Positions 8,850 to 17,305 of a stretch of 64,000 bases of DNA are shown in pieces. Positions within the stretch are counted from its first letter, which is position 1. Each line of letters starts with the position of its first letter. The notes under the pieces were generated by a model, which was not told the DNA's origin, searched no databases, and saw only the letters and a list, made by a program, of their open reading frames with translations. Made by a program: the position numbers and the translations under genes. Origin of the DNA: CAZJYI01 sp964550025 (lineage in GTDB: Bacteria; Verrucomicrobiota; Kiritimatiellia; UBA8416; CAYOBW01); NCBI GenBank assembly GCA_964550025.1, contig CAZJYI010000006.1, positions 74,668 through 138,667 of the forward strand, given 5' to 3'.

Positions 8850-8871
8850 GCCCAGTACAACTGGGACCTAC
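8850..8871 (-). repeat. GTAG-headed hairpin (REP-like), copy 2, inverted
   Basis: On the minus strand it reads GTAGGTCCCAGTTGTACTGG.., matching the copy at 8707-8730. The two have their GTAG ends outward, 119 bp apart, the arrangement seen in REPIN/BIME pairs. The rest of the 8683-9060 interval shows no gene. Confidence 0.7.
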
Positions 8872-9060
8872 TCCTTCGGGACCATGGCGCCTGGGCGTAC
8901 CTGCGCCAAAGAAGCCGAACCAGGAGAGTTGAGACGATAGCTCGAATGCCTCGCATGACGTGTTTCGTATGGCCACCCCGCACGCTGAATCCGCATGTGC
9001 GCGGGACTTCCGCGCTACTGGTTGCCCCGCGGGAGCGGGGCGGTACTCGACGCCGCATTG

Positions 9061-10446
9061 TCATTCGAGCACGGCCAGGGTCTCGGCCGGGGCGTCGAGA
9101 TCCTGGAGCCAGGCTATGAGCTTTCGGTGCAGCTCCTTTACGGTGTCGGGATTGGCGGCGGCGATGTCTGTTTCGGCGTAGGGATCACTCTTGATGTCGT
9201 AGAGCTCGGGTTCGCCGTTCGCGCCGATGGGGGCGTAAGCCCAGTCCCGCGTGTAGAGGACGGGGGTCGTGTCGTTGGCGGCAATGGTGCCTTCCTCTGT
9301 CAGGCGCAGGAAGCCGCTGCTGACGGCGCAGTCGACACCGGTGTCCGCGGTTTCGCCGCTGAGTGCGTGGGCGAACGAGCGGCCGTGGAACGGGTCGGGA
9401 GGGTTGGCGTCGACGCCGGCAAGCTCGAGCAGCGTGGGCAGGATGTCCACAGGCTGGGCGTAGCCCGTCACGCGGCGCCCGCACGGGAGGCCGGGGGCGG
9501 CGACCAGGAAGGGGATGTGCGCGATCTCGGGGTACAGGGGCCAGAAGCGGTCGTCGCCGTCGTTGATGTTGGACTTGCCGGTCCGGTTGTGTTCGCCGAG
9601 GCTCATGCCGTGGTCCGTGGTGAACACGACGATCGAGTTGTCCCACAGCGCGAGGTCGTCGATCTTCTGTAGAATCCGTCCCACCCAGCGGTCGACCATT
9701 TCGGCTTCAGCGCAGTAGTGAGCGCGCAGGTTGCGCAATTCTTCGGGTGTGTAGTCATCGGCGCGACCGTAGTTCGGGTGCATCATCGGCTCGCCGGTGT
9801 AGTCTGGGTCGTACTTGCGGACCATGTATTCGGGCGGATCCCAGGGCTCGTGGGGATCGAAAAAGTCGACCCACAGCAGGAACGGGTCGTGTTTGTAGTT
9901 TTCCTCGAGCCAGTCGACAACCGTGCGCGCCGTGCGTGGTGGGAAGCAATCCTCCTCTTTGCGCCAGTAGCGGTTTTGCCAGCGGTGTATGTCGACAAGG
10001 TTGCGCTGCTGGAAATGCCTCCCTGCGCGTGTCTTTTCCGGCGGCATGGCGTGCTCGATCGGGTGGTTCATGCGGAGGTGATAGAGGTCACCCTCCTGAC
10101 CGCGGATGGCTTCGGCGGCCGAGAAGGCGCGCTGGAAGCGCGCGTTGAAAAGGTGGGGGCAATCGCAGATGAGCTGCGAGACGAACCCGTGCTCGGCGAG
10201 AAGGCGGGGCATATGGTTGCGCGTACTGAGGTCGAGCGGCTGCCAGTTGTACCACGGCCAACCGTAGCGTCCGGCGGTCAGGTCCGTGCGGTGCGGAATA
10301 GTCGGGAAACTGCCGATGGTGAGCTGCTCGAGGCTGACGGCCCGTTCGGAGAATGCGTCAAGGTGCGGCGTGCGCACCGGCATAGCCGCCCGGTCGAACA
10401 GGTTGTCGTAGCGGAATGTGTCGGATATCAGCAGGATGATGTTCAT
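9061..10446 (-). CDS. Sulfatase-superfamily hydrolase with atypical Ser/Thr active site
   Basis: 461 residues with no signal peptide, so probably cytoplasmic. Alkaline-phosphatase/sulfatase fold features: metal-site start ISDTFRYDNL (D9), the LTAGRYGWPWYN strand, FFDPHEPWDPP, and the second metal site TTDHGMSLGEH. The nucleophile region reads S46-F-P-T-I-P-H-R53, not the C/S-x-P-x-R signature needed for formylglycine, so S46 or T49 may act directly as in phosphodiesterase/phosphonate hydrolase branches. It could therefore hydrolyse phosphoesters rather than sulfates. The start has an AAAGGAGG-like site upstream. It is convergent with the DUF2283 gene and divergent from the second heme protein gene. 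Confidence 0.8.
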   Translation of the reverse strand: MNIILLISDTFRYDNLFDRAAMPVRTPHLDAFSERAVSLEQLTIGSFPTIPHRTDLTAGRYGWPWYNWQPLDLSTRNHMPRLLAEHGFVSQLICDCPHLFNARFQRAFSAAEAIRGQEGDLYHLRMNHPIEHAMPPEKTRAGRHFQQRNLVDIHRWQNRYWRKEEDCFPPRTARTVVDWLEENYKHDPFLLWVDFFDPHEPWDPPEYMVRKYDPDYTGEPMMHPNYGRADDYTPEELRNLRAHYCAEAEMVDRWVGRILQKIDDLALWDNSIVVFTTDHGMSLGEHNRTGKSNINDGDDRFWPLYPEIAHIPFLVAAPGLPCGRRVTGYAQPVDILPTLLELAGVDANPPDPFHGRSFAHALSGETADTGVDCAVSSGFLRLTEEGTIAANDTTPVLYTRDWAYAPIGANGEPELYDIKSDPYAETDIAAANPDTVKELHRKLIAWLQDLDAPAETLAVLE

Positions 10447-10548
10447 GTCTCCGTGTGCCTCCTTTACAGAATCAGAACGCTACCGGGAATCAGACGGTGA
10501 GTCAAATGCAGTTGGGCGGGGATGTCTCCAGCGCGAACGTCATGGTTC

Positions 10549-10573
10549 GTACTGCGCTCGTAAGAGCGACCCC
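10549..10573 (+). repeat. GTAC/GTAG hairpin (REP-like), copy 3
   Basis: GTACTG is followed by CGCTC-GTAA-GAGCG and CCCC. It is nearly the same as 37063-37087, except that the head is GTAC rather than GTAG. It pairs with an inverted relative at 10607-10632. The whole 10447-10785 interval between divergent genes has no other visible gene. Confidence 0.6.
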
Positions 10574-10606
10574 GTGGCACGAGGGAGAGCGAGACGTGCG
10601 GCGCGA

Positions 10607-10632
10607 GAAACGCCCTCACGGGCGCACTCTAC
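10607..10632 (-). repeat. GTAG-headed hairpin (REP-like), copy 4, inverted
   Basis: On the minus strand it reads GTAGAGTGCGCCC-GTGA-GGGCG. Head, stem and GTGA/GTAA loop resemble the other copies. With 10549-10573 it forms an outward-facing pair 33 bp apart. Confidence 0.6.
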
Positions 10633-10785
10633 AAACCGTGTCGCAGACCCGCGCAAGATGACCACGGCTGCACCCCGGCGAGTTCGGACGCAGACTGCGG
10701 TTTTGCCACGCACGCGTGGTTCTGCTAGGGTGCTCGGGTTTCGTGCGTAGAGTTCAGACTGTCGGGACATGGAGGACATTGGAAT

Positions 10786-13725
10786 ATGATTATCAAGCGA
10801 TTTGCACCCGTCATTCTTGCCGTCATCCTGTGCCAGGCGCCCTGCACGCGCACCGTGGCGGAGGGTATTCCGGACTTTGCGAGGGAGAACTACACGGTGT
10901 CGGCGTGGATCAAGACCCGCCATGACGGGCCGATCTTCGCCAAGACCCTGGCCGCGGGGCAGTGGGCCCGGGGTGGAAAGACGGGGTTTGTCAGCGGCGG
11001 GAGACTGGCGTTTGATATCGGATGGTCGGGTGCCGTCAAAGGCCGGAAACTCGTTGCCGACGGCAAATGGCACCATGTGGCGTTCACGGGGGCAGCCCCG
11101 CAGAAGCTCTACGTCGACGGGAAAGAGGACGCGAAGAAGAACCTGGAAACTCTCGGCGATCCGGATCGCAGCGTTTTCAAAATCGGGGTCACCTCGGACA
11201 ACTTCCCGATGGGCGGCGCCGGGTTCACGGGAGAGATCGACGATGTCCGTGTCTACAACCGTGTCCTCACGGTCGATGAGATCACGCGTCTTTCGAAGGC
11301 GGAAGCCATCGTCGACGGGCTGGTTGCGCACTGGCCGTTTGAAGGCAAGACAGCCCCCGTGGTGGGAGACCACAAGGCCACCCTCCCGGGGAAGACCGCT
11401 TTCGCCGCCGGCCGGATCGGGAAGTCTCTGCGGCTTTCGGCGCCCCGGCGCGTTGCCAGGAAGAAACCGGGCAACCCGCCGGCCGACCTCGTCGAGCCCG
11501 GCAAACTCGATACCGGAGATGTCCTGCGGGGCGGCAAGCCCTTTGGGTTCGACAAGATCGTGTTTGTCCGGCGCTTCACATACAGTGCGAACCACTACTA
11601 CACCGAGTTCATCAACAGCACGTGGCTGCCGGGAGGCAACCTCTGCGTGCTCGATCTGAAGAGCGGCGACGTCACGGAGCTTGTCCCCGAGCTGCAGGGC
11701 GGCGTGTTCGAGCGCTTCGATCTCGACTTCGATGCGAGGCACATCGTCTTTGCCTGGAAACCGGAGGCCCAGAAAGGCTATCGCCTCTACGAGATCGAGA
11801 TCGATCCGGAGAGCGGCGCGCGCAAGGGCAAGCTCCGGCAGCTCACTTTCCCCCAGGAGGACGAAGAGCGCCTCGTCGAGCTCTACCGGGCGCGCCCGCA
11901 CTACCACCACGGTACTGACGACATGCACCCGTGCTATTTGCCGGACGGCGACATCTGCTTCATCTCCACGCGCTGCCAGTACGGAATCCTGTGCGATGCG
12001 CCGGACGACTTCACCACGACCGTGCTGTACCGCATGCCGCGCGCCGGCGGGAAGATGATCCAGCTCAGCAGGAGCTCGGTCAGCGAGGCGTCGCCCAGCG
12101 TCCTGCCCGACGGACGGATCATGTACACCCGCTGGGAGTACTACGACAAGGGCGCCGTCAGCGTCAAATGCCTATGGTCCATGAAGCCGGACGGCTCGAG
12201 CTCGGCCGAGGTTTACGGCAACGACATTTCCCTGCCGCCGACCTTTATCTACGGGCGGCCAATCCCGGACGTGCCGAACCACTACGTGATGCTGGGTACC
12301 CCGCATTGCCCCCAGAACGGGATGGGGACGGTTATCCGGCTCGACATGAGCAAGAACATCCGGACCCGCGAGCCTATGACCTACATGACACCGTACGTGG
12401 ACATCCAGGCTGAACCGGGATTTGCCTACAAGGGCCGCAACGGGAATTGGCAACGGGACCGCTCCGGCAGGGGGCCGCTCTTCAAAGACCCTTATCCGCT
12501 CCCGGGCAACCTGTTCCTCGTTTCCTACAAGCGCTCGGGCACGGAGTGGCGTGACCCTACCGGTTACGGGCTTGCCCTCCTGGACGAGAACGGTGCCGTT
12601 GGCGACATTCACCGCGAAGAGGCGATTTCGTGCTGGCTACCCTACCCGCTGAAAGCGCGCACCCGGCCTCCCGCGTTGAAGACGCCGCTCGACAGAGGAT
12701 TGGCCGGAAAGAACCTGGCGCGCTGTGTCGTCACGGATGTCTATCACGGCCTGGAGGAAACCGAACGCGGATCGATCAAATACATCCGCGTACTGGAGCA
12801 GATCCCGAGGCCCTGGGCCACCCGCAGGCGGTGGGGCGGGGATTGCTACGATCAGCAGCACGCCACGATCACCAAAGACACGCATCTCGGGCTCAAGGTA
12901 CAGCACGGCGTAGTGCCGGTCGAAAAGGACGGTTCGGCGCATTTCCTGGTGCCCGCCCGCGCCAACATCTCGCTCCAGGTGCTCGACGAGAACTACATGG
13001 CCGTCCAGACTGAACGGACCTTTGTCAACTACATGCCGGGCGAAACCCGAAGTTGTATCGGCTGCCATGAAGTGCCGAACGACGCGGTTTCCTCCGACAA
13101 GACCGAGCAGGCGGTGCTGGCCCTGCAGCGCGAGCCGTCCGTGCCGGGGCCGCAGCTCGGGGAGACGACGGGGGCGCGCCCGCTGGACTACGAAACCGAC
13201 GTGCAGCCCGTGTTCGACAGGTATTGCGTGAAGTGCCACAGCGGCGACGAACCGAAGGGCGGTCTGCGCCTGACAGGCGAAAGCACGGCGCTTTTCAACG
13301 TATCCTACGAGCAGCTCGTGCCTCCCCGCCGCCGGGGACTGGGCCGACGCGACCGACCGGCTTTCATCGGACCGACCATCGGGGAAAACCACCCCAAGAC
13401 CGGCAACGTCCACTACATGCCGGCGCGCTCGTTCGGATCACACAACAGCATCCTTGTGGCCATGCTGGCCCCGGGGAAGGTGGCGCTCGAGGACCCCGGG
13501 CAGGCCGAGATGGCGGCGAAGCTGTCCGAGAAGCACAAGGCCCTGAAGATCAGACCTGAGGACCTGCTCAAGATTACCAACTGGGTCGACACCAACGCTC
13601 AGTACTACGGCATGTACTGGGGGCGCAAGAACCTGCAGTACAAAGACCACCCCAATTTCAGGCCCAGGCCGACGTTTGAGCGGGCGATCTCAATGACCAG
13701 TCTCATTCCGGAGGAAGAGCGGTAG
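10786..13725 (+). CDS. Hydrazine-synthase-alpha-like protein with N-terminal LamG and two CxxCH sites
   Basis: 979 residues, a paralogue of the protein at 5471-8434. A signal peptide (FAPVILAVILCQAPC region) is followed by a LamG/concanavalin domain (~30-190: YTVSAWIK, ADGKWHHVAF, GEIDDVRVYNRVLT). Propeller segments with DGRIMYTRWEY-type blades follow, then a C-terminal heme region with C757-C760-H761 (CIGCHE) and C814-C817-H818 (CVKCHSG). The third CxxCH of the paralogue is absent. LamG suggests glycan or surface binding. A GGAGG site lies 11 bp before the ATG. The 3' end is convergent, 20 bp from the next gene's stop. Function is unknown; the hydrazine synthase likeness is architectural only. 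Confidence 0.75.
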   Translation: MIIKRFAPVILAVILCQAPCTRTVAEGIPDFARENYTVSAWIKTRHDGPIFAKTLAAGQWARGGKTGFVSGGRLAFDIGWSGAVKGRKLVADGKWHHVAFTGAAPQKLYVDGKEDAKKNLETLGDPDRSVFKIGVTSDNFPMGGAGFTGEIDDVRVYNRVLTVDEITRLSKAEAIVDGLVAHWPFEGKTAPVVGDHKATLPGKTAFAAGRIGKSLRLSAPRRVARKKPGNPPADLVEPGKLDTGDVLRGGKPFGFDKIVFVRRFTYSANHYYTEFINSTWLPGGNLCVLDLKSGDVTELVPELQGGVFERFDLDFDARHIVFAWKPEAQKGYRLYEIEIDPESGARKGKLRQLTFPQEDEERLVELYRARPHYHHGTDDMHPCYLPDGDICFISTRCQYGILCDAPDDFTTTVLYRMPRAGGKMIQLSRSSVSEASPSVLPDGRIMYTRWEYYDKGAVSVKCLWSMKPDGSSSAEVYGNDISLPPTFIYGRPIPDVPNHYVMLGTPHCPQNGMGTVIRLDMSKNIRTREPMTYMTPYVDIQAEPGFAYKGRNGNWQRDRSGRGPLFKDPYPLPGNLFLVSYKRSGTEWRDPTGYGLALLDENGAVGDIHREEAISCWLPYPLKARTRPPALKTPLDRGLAGKNLARCVVTDVYHGLEETERGSIKYIRVLEQIPRPWATRRRWGGDCYDQQHATITKDTHLGLKVQHGVVPVEKDGSAHFLVPARANISLQVLDENYMAVQTERTFVNYMPGETRSCIGCHEVPNDAVSSDKTEQAVLALQREPSVPGPQLGETTGARPLDYETDVQPVFDRYCVKCHSGDEPKGGLRLTGESTALFNVSYEQLVPPRRRGLGRRDRPAFIGPTIGENHPKTGNVHYMPARSFGSHNSILVAMLAPGKVALEDPGQAEMAAKLSEKHKALKIRPEDLLKITNWVDTNAQYYGMYWGRKNLQYKDHPNFRPRPTFERAISMTSLIPEEER

Positions 13726-13745
13726 GCGCGACTGCGCTTGCCGGG

Positions 13746-16700
13746 TCACTTCTGCTTCTCGTAGAGCGAAGTCACCTCCGCGGGCGAAAGGGGCCGGTCA
13801 TAGCACATCACGTCATCGATCAGGCCGCTGAATCCCTGCTTGGTTTCCGCTACCTTCTCGGTGGCGCCGATTTTGAACACGCAGCCGGCGGGCGGGTTGC
13901 CCGCTTTGCGCGGCAGACTGACACCGCCGTCCGGTTTCCCGTCAACGTGGAAACGGACCTCCTTCGCCCCCTCGAGAACAACTGCCACGTGGTGCCACTT
14001 CCCATCGGCCACCTCCGTCTCAGAGCGGACGATGCCGACGTGCCCGACACCGAAGGCGAGCTTCTTGCCGTCCACGAAGAAATCGCGGTCTGCCCGCGGC
14101 CGCGCGCCGCCGGACGACGTGAACGCCGCAATCGTCCCGGATGACGATGTCTTGATCCAGGCCGCCCAGGTCAGGCCATCGCCGGAAACGAGGCCCGCCA
14201 CGTCGCGGACCTCGACGTATCCCCACCCCCCGAACGCCAGTGCCCCCCTGGCTCGCCCGGGGCGCCGTTCCACGTTGCCCTTGAACTTGCCGTGCCGAGT
14301 CCCCAACTTGTCCCTCAATGCCGTCATCGACAGGCCGTCCATCGGCCAATGTGAAACCGGCGCGGCGCCACCGTAACGGCCCGGCGTCCCGCAGACGCGC
14401 TCCAGCTTCTTCAGTGTCCCCTGCAATTCGGCGGGCCATTGCCCCAACCGCTTCTCGTGCTCGCTGCGCCACTGTTTCAACGCCGACTGCAGGCGGCGCT
14501 TCGCCATCGTGGCAAGCGTCGCGCCCTTCAGATCGTCTGCCGCCTCGTCAAGCCGGTCGGGATCTGCCGCGATCCCCGTTTTGCCGAGAAGCTCGGCAAG
14601 ATCCTCCCGTGCGCTCAAGAGCAACTTCCTCTCCACCCCTGCGGCGAGCGCCTCGCCCAGTTTGCCGCCCAGCTTTGCGAAGGACTTCCGTGCCACGTCG
14701 GGACGCCCATTCTCCATCGCCAGCAAACCGTGGTAGGTCCACGCTACGGGTGAGTCTGCGCCACCCAGGCGCGCCATCTTCTCTTCGAAGTGCAGATCGT
14801 CCAGGCTCAGGCCCTTCGTGGCACGCCGTTGTCCGCTTTCCAGCGTACAGGTGATGGTCCCTCCGGCCACGCTGTCGATGTGTAGCCTGCGCTTGGTCCC
14901 CCCTTTGCCACCTGCGAGGCGAACCGAAACCGTCTTTCCGATGTCCTTCTTGAACGACGCCAGGATTGTCGCATCAACGTCAGAGAGCTTCTGTTTCAGG
15001 TCGCGCAGAAGCTCCAGGTCCGGATGCTCGGCGTTTCGCCGTGCGAGGGCGGATACCGCCGGTCCGAATTCGCGCCGAAGCATGGACATCACAACGCCGG
15101 TCGGGATGCCGCTCGCGAGCGGAACAACCGACGCATAAGTTCCCCCGATCCGAATCTCGTCGTGAGCGACGCTCACCCCATTTCCGTACGCGGCAAGCGA
15201 GATGCCGTCAAAGGTCATGTCCTGGAATGCGGGTAGATTGACCGCGGCATCGCGCGCGGCGGGTTCATGGTCCATGGGAGGGTCACGATACACGCGCACA
15301 TCATCCTTCCCCGGCCGGTAATCAATGCGCACGACATAAAAGGTCGCATCCGTACCGGCAGGTCCTATGGCGGGGTTATGCGGTCCCCGCAGATGGACCT
15401 TCTGGTCGTTATGATCAGTGCCGATGCCACTGATGCGCCCACGATCGTTCAGATCCCCGCGATGGAACTCAAACTCCCAGAACCTTGTCTTCGTGTCGGG
15501 CTGCTGGAGAAAGCTGACGTAGACCGTTTTGCCGTGCGCTCCGATCTGCCCCCTTTGATTGAGGTATCCCGCCCGGTCGAATACGCCGCCGCTCGACGTG
15601 TCGAGGCGCCGACCGCTGCGCGAGTTCCTAGTCTGCAGGGTTCGGTTGCCCGTCATGGCAAGATCCATCGGTTCGTCGGGCGAGAGGTTGCCTGCCACGA
15701 CGCTCCCGGAGTTCCCGGCAACAGGTTTCCATGCGCCGCGCCAGCCGATGCCTCCGTCGTTTCCAGCCAGATTCCCGTGTGGATAGTCGAAACCCTCGTA
15801 TGCCAGCAGTCCATCTGCACTGGGAACGGGCGCGGGTGCCGCAACGGCCTGTGCTTCCGGTTCGGGATCCGGCCCCGGCTCAGGTTTGGGTTGCGGTACA
15901 GGCTCCGGTTTCGGCACGGGTTTCGGCGTCGGCTCCGGTTCCGGCTCGGGGGTGGGTTTCGGCCTGCGGGCGGGATCGGGTTCGGCGAGTGCCCGCTCCA
16001 GTTCCCTCAGTTGCGTTTCAACAGGCGCGTCTTTCCCTGCTTCCCGGGGCGGTGGCGCGGGCGGCCTGTTGGCGTCGGACGGCGCCGTCGGCTTGGCACG
16101 GTCCCCGGCGGGCGCCGTCACTGCCGGTTCCCGTTCCCCGGGCTGTCTTTCAGCCGGGTGGGCCTCCCCGGGGGGGGCGGATACCGGCAAGTACCGTGTC
16201 CTGCGATCGTAGGCGGCGAACCACGCCAGTCCCACCCCGAGGACGAGCGTGGCGGCGAGACTCGACAGACCGACAATCACCTTGGTCCGCGTGCGCAGAG
16301 GTTTGCGTTCCGGCACTACGAGGCGACGGTTGAGAGCTTGTTGCAGAAGCCCGGGGTCGACGTGGATCTGTGCCGCGTGGGTCCGGGCCGAAAGGGAGCG
16401 TGACGAACGCTTCAGTTTCCCCGTGTCCATGTCGGAAACGCGCGATGCCGCGGAGACCTTGCGATCGAGAACCTGCAGGAAGTACGGCACATTCGCCAGC
16501 CCCGTCGCCGCCAGTTCACGCCGGTATGCCGCATAGTCGAATGGAACACGCCGGAAATCCGCGTATCCCGTGTCCCGGTCCAGGATGCAGTAGCACGCCT
16601 TCTCGTGTCCGTCGCGCGGATCGCCGACGGAACCGACGTTGATCAGGTAGCGGTAGGCGGGCACGAGACGGGTGGGGGTGGGGCCGCCGGCCGTTACCGA

Positions 16701-17189
16701 TTCGGTTTCCTCGTCGTAGGCGAACACCCCCGGTATGTGCGTGTGCCCGCACAGGATCAACCTGGCGGTGGAGGCGCGAAAGGTGGGAAGCGCCTCTTCC
16801 GGCTCAAAGATGTAGTCGTACCGCTCCGGGTCCTCCGCCTCCGCGTGAACGCACAGGATGTCATCGTCCTCCATTGCCAGGGGAAGACCGCCGAAAAAGT
16901 GCGTAGCGGAATCGTCGAGTTTGCCCCGTGTCCACTCGATCGCCTGACGCGCCTCGTCGCTGAAGATCTCGGGGTCCAGGCGGTCAGGGATGACGGCGTC
17001 ATGGTTGCCGAGGACGAAGTTCTCGCAGCGCGAATGGACGTCATCCAACACTTCGGCCGGTCGCGGTCCGTAGCCAACGACGTCCCCCAGGCAGAGCATC
17101 CCGTCGACGCCCTGCTCCTGCATATCGCTCAGAACGGCGCGCCAGGCCTGCCAGTTGGCATGAATGTCCGATACAATGGCAAGCCGCAT
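13746..17189 (-). CDS. Metallophosphoesterase - membrane span - Pro-rich linker - LamG fusion protein
   Basis: 1147 residues. The N-terminal ~245 residues are a YfcE/ApaH-like metallophosphoesterase: D8-x-H10 (SDIHAN), GDVVGYGP with D36, GNHD 61-64, GHTH 148-151 and the NVGSVG strand, a full metal set. There is no signal peptide. A membrane span lies at ~303-326, then a Pro/Glu/Lys linker of PEPEP/PKPEP repeats (~395-450), a domain starting LLAYEGFDYPHG as seen in PVC surface proteins, a helical middle, and a C-terminal LamG domain (~950-1147: GLTWAAWIK, ADGKWHHVAV, GLIDDVMCYDRPLS). Topology puts the phosphoesterase inside and the LamG outside. I know of no characterised protein with this architecture. 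Confidence 0.8.
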   Translation of the reverse strand: MRLAIVSDIHANWQAWRAVLSDMQEQGVDGMLCLGDVVGYGPRPAEVLDDVHSRCENFVLGNHDAVIPDRLDPEIFSDEARQAIEWTRGKLDDSATHFFGGLPLAMEDDDILCVHAEAEDPERYDYIFEPEEALPTFRASTARLILCGHTHIPGVFAYDEETESVTAGGPTPTRLVPAYRYLINVGSVGDPRDGHEKACYCILDRDTGYADFRRVPFDYAAYRRELAATGLANVPYFLQVLDRKVSAASRVSDMDTGKLKRSSRSLSARTHAAQIHVDPGLLQQALNRRLVVPERKPLRTRTKVIVGLSSLAATLVLGVGLAWFAAYDRRTRYLPVSAPPGEAHPAERQPGEREPAVTAPAGDRAKPTAPSDANRPPAPPPREAGKDAPVETQLRELERALAEPDPARRPKPTPEPEPEPTPKPVPKPEPVPQPKPEPGPDPEPEAQAVAAPAPVPSADGLLAYEGFDYPHGNLAGNDGGIGWRGAWKPVAGNSGSVVAGNLSPDEPMDLAMTGNRTLQTRNSRSGRRLDTSSGGVFDRAGYLNQRGQIGAHGKTVYVSFLQQPDTKTRFWEFEFHRGDLNDRGRISGIGTDHNDQKVHLRGPHNPAIGPAGTDATFYVVRIDYRPGKDDVRVYRDPPMDHEPAARDAAVNLPAFQDMTFDGISLAAYGNGVSVAHDEIRIGGTYASVVPLASGIPTGVVMSMLRREFGPAVSALARRNAEHPDLELLRDLKQKLSDVDATILASFKKDIGKTVSVRLAGGKGGTKRRLHIDSVAGGTITCTLESGQRRATKGLSLDDLHFEEKMARLGGADSPVAWTYHGLLAMENGRPDVARKSFAKLGGKLGEALAAGVERKLLLSAREDLAELLGKTGIAADPDRLDEAADDLKGATLATMAKRRLQSALKQWRSEHEKRLGQWPAELQGTLKKLERVCGTPGRYGGAAPVSHWPMDGLSMTALRDKLGTRHGKFKGNVERRPGRARGALAFGGWGYVEVRDVAGLVSGDGLTWAAWIKTSSSGTIAAFTSSGGARPRADRDFFVDGKKLAFGVGHVGIVRSETEVADGKWHHVAVVLEGAKEVRFHVDGKPDGGVSLPRKAGNPPAGCVFKIGATEKVAETKQGFSGLIDDVMCYDRPLSPAEVTSLYEKQK

Positions 17190-17305
17190 TCGTCTTTCCC
17201 GGCTATCGGTCCGGACATCCCGTATGGTCTGCTCGAACCGGTCGGACCCGCCTGACCTCGATCCGTCAAACCGGTCCTGTTTCCCGCCTGCCCTCCGTGG
17301 CAGGA

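Noticed and set aside
5471..13725. Evidence for anammox or hydrazine synthesis
   Set aside because: Only alpha-like proteins are present, with sugar-binding domains and no beta/gamma subunits; the family is common in non-anammox bacteria.
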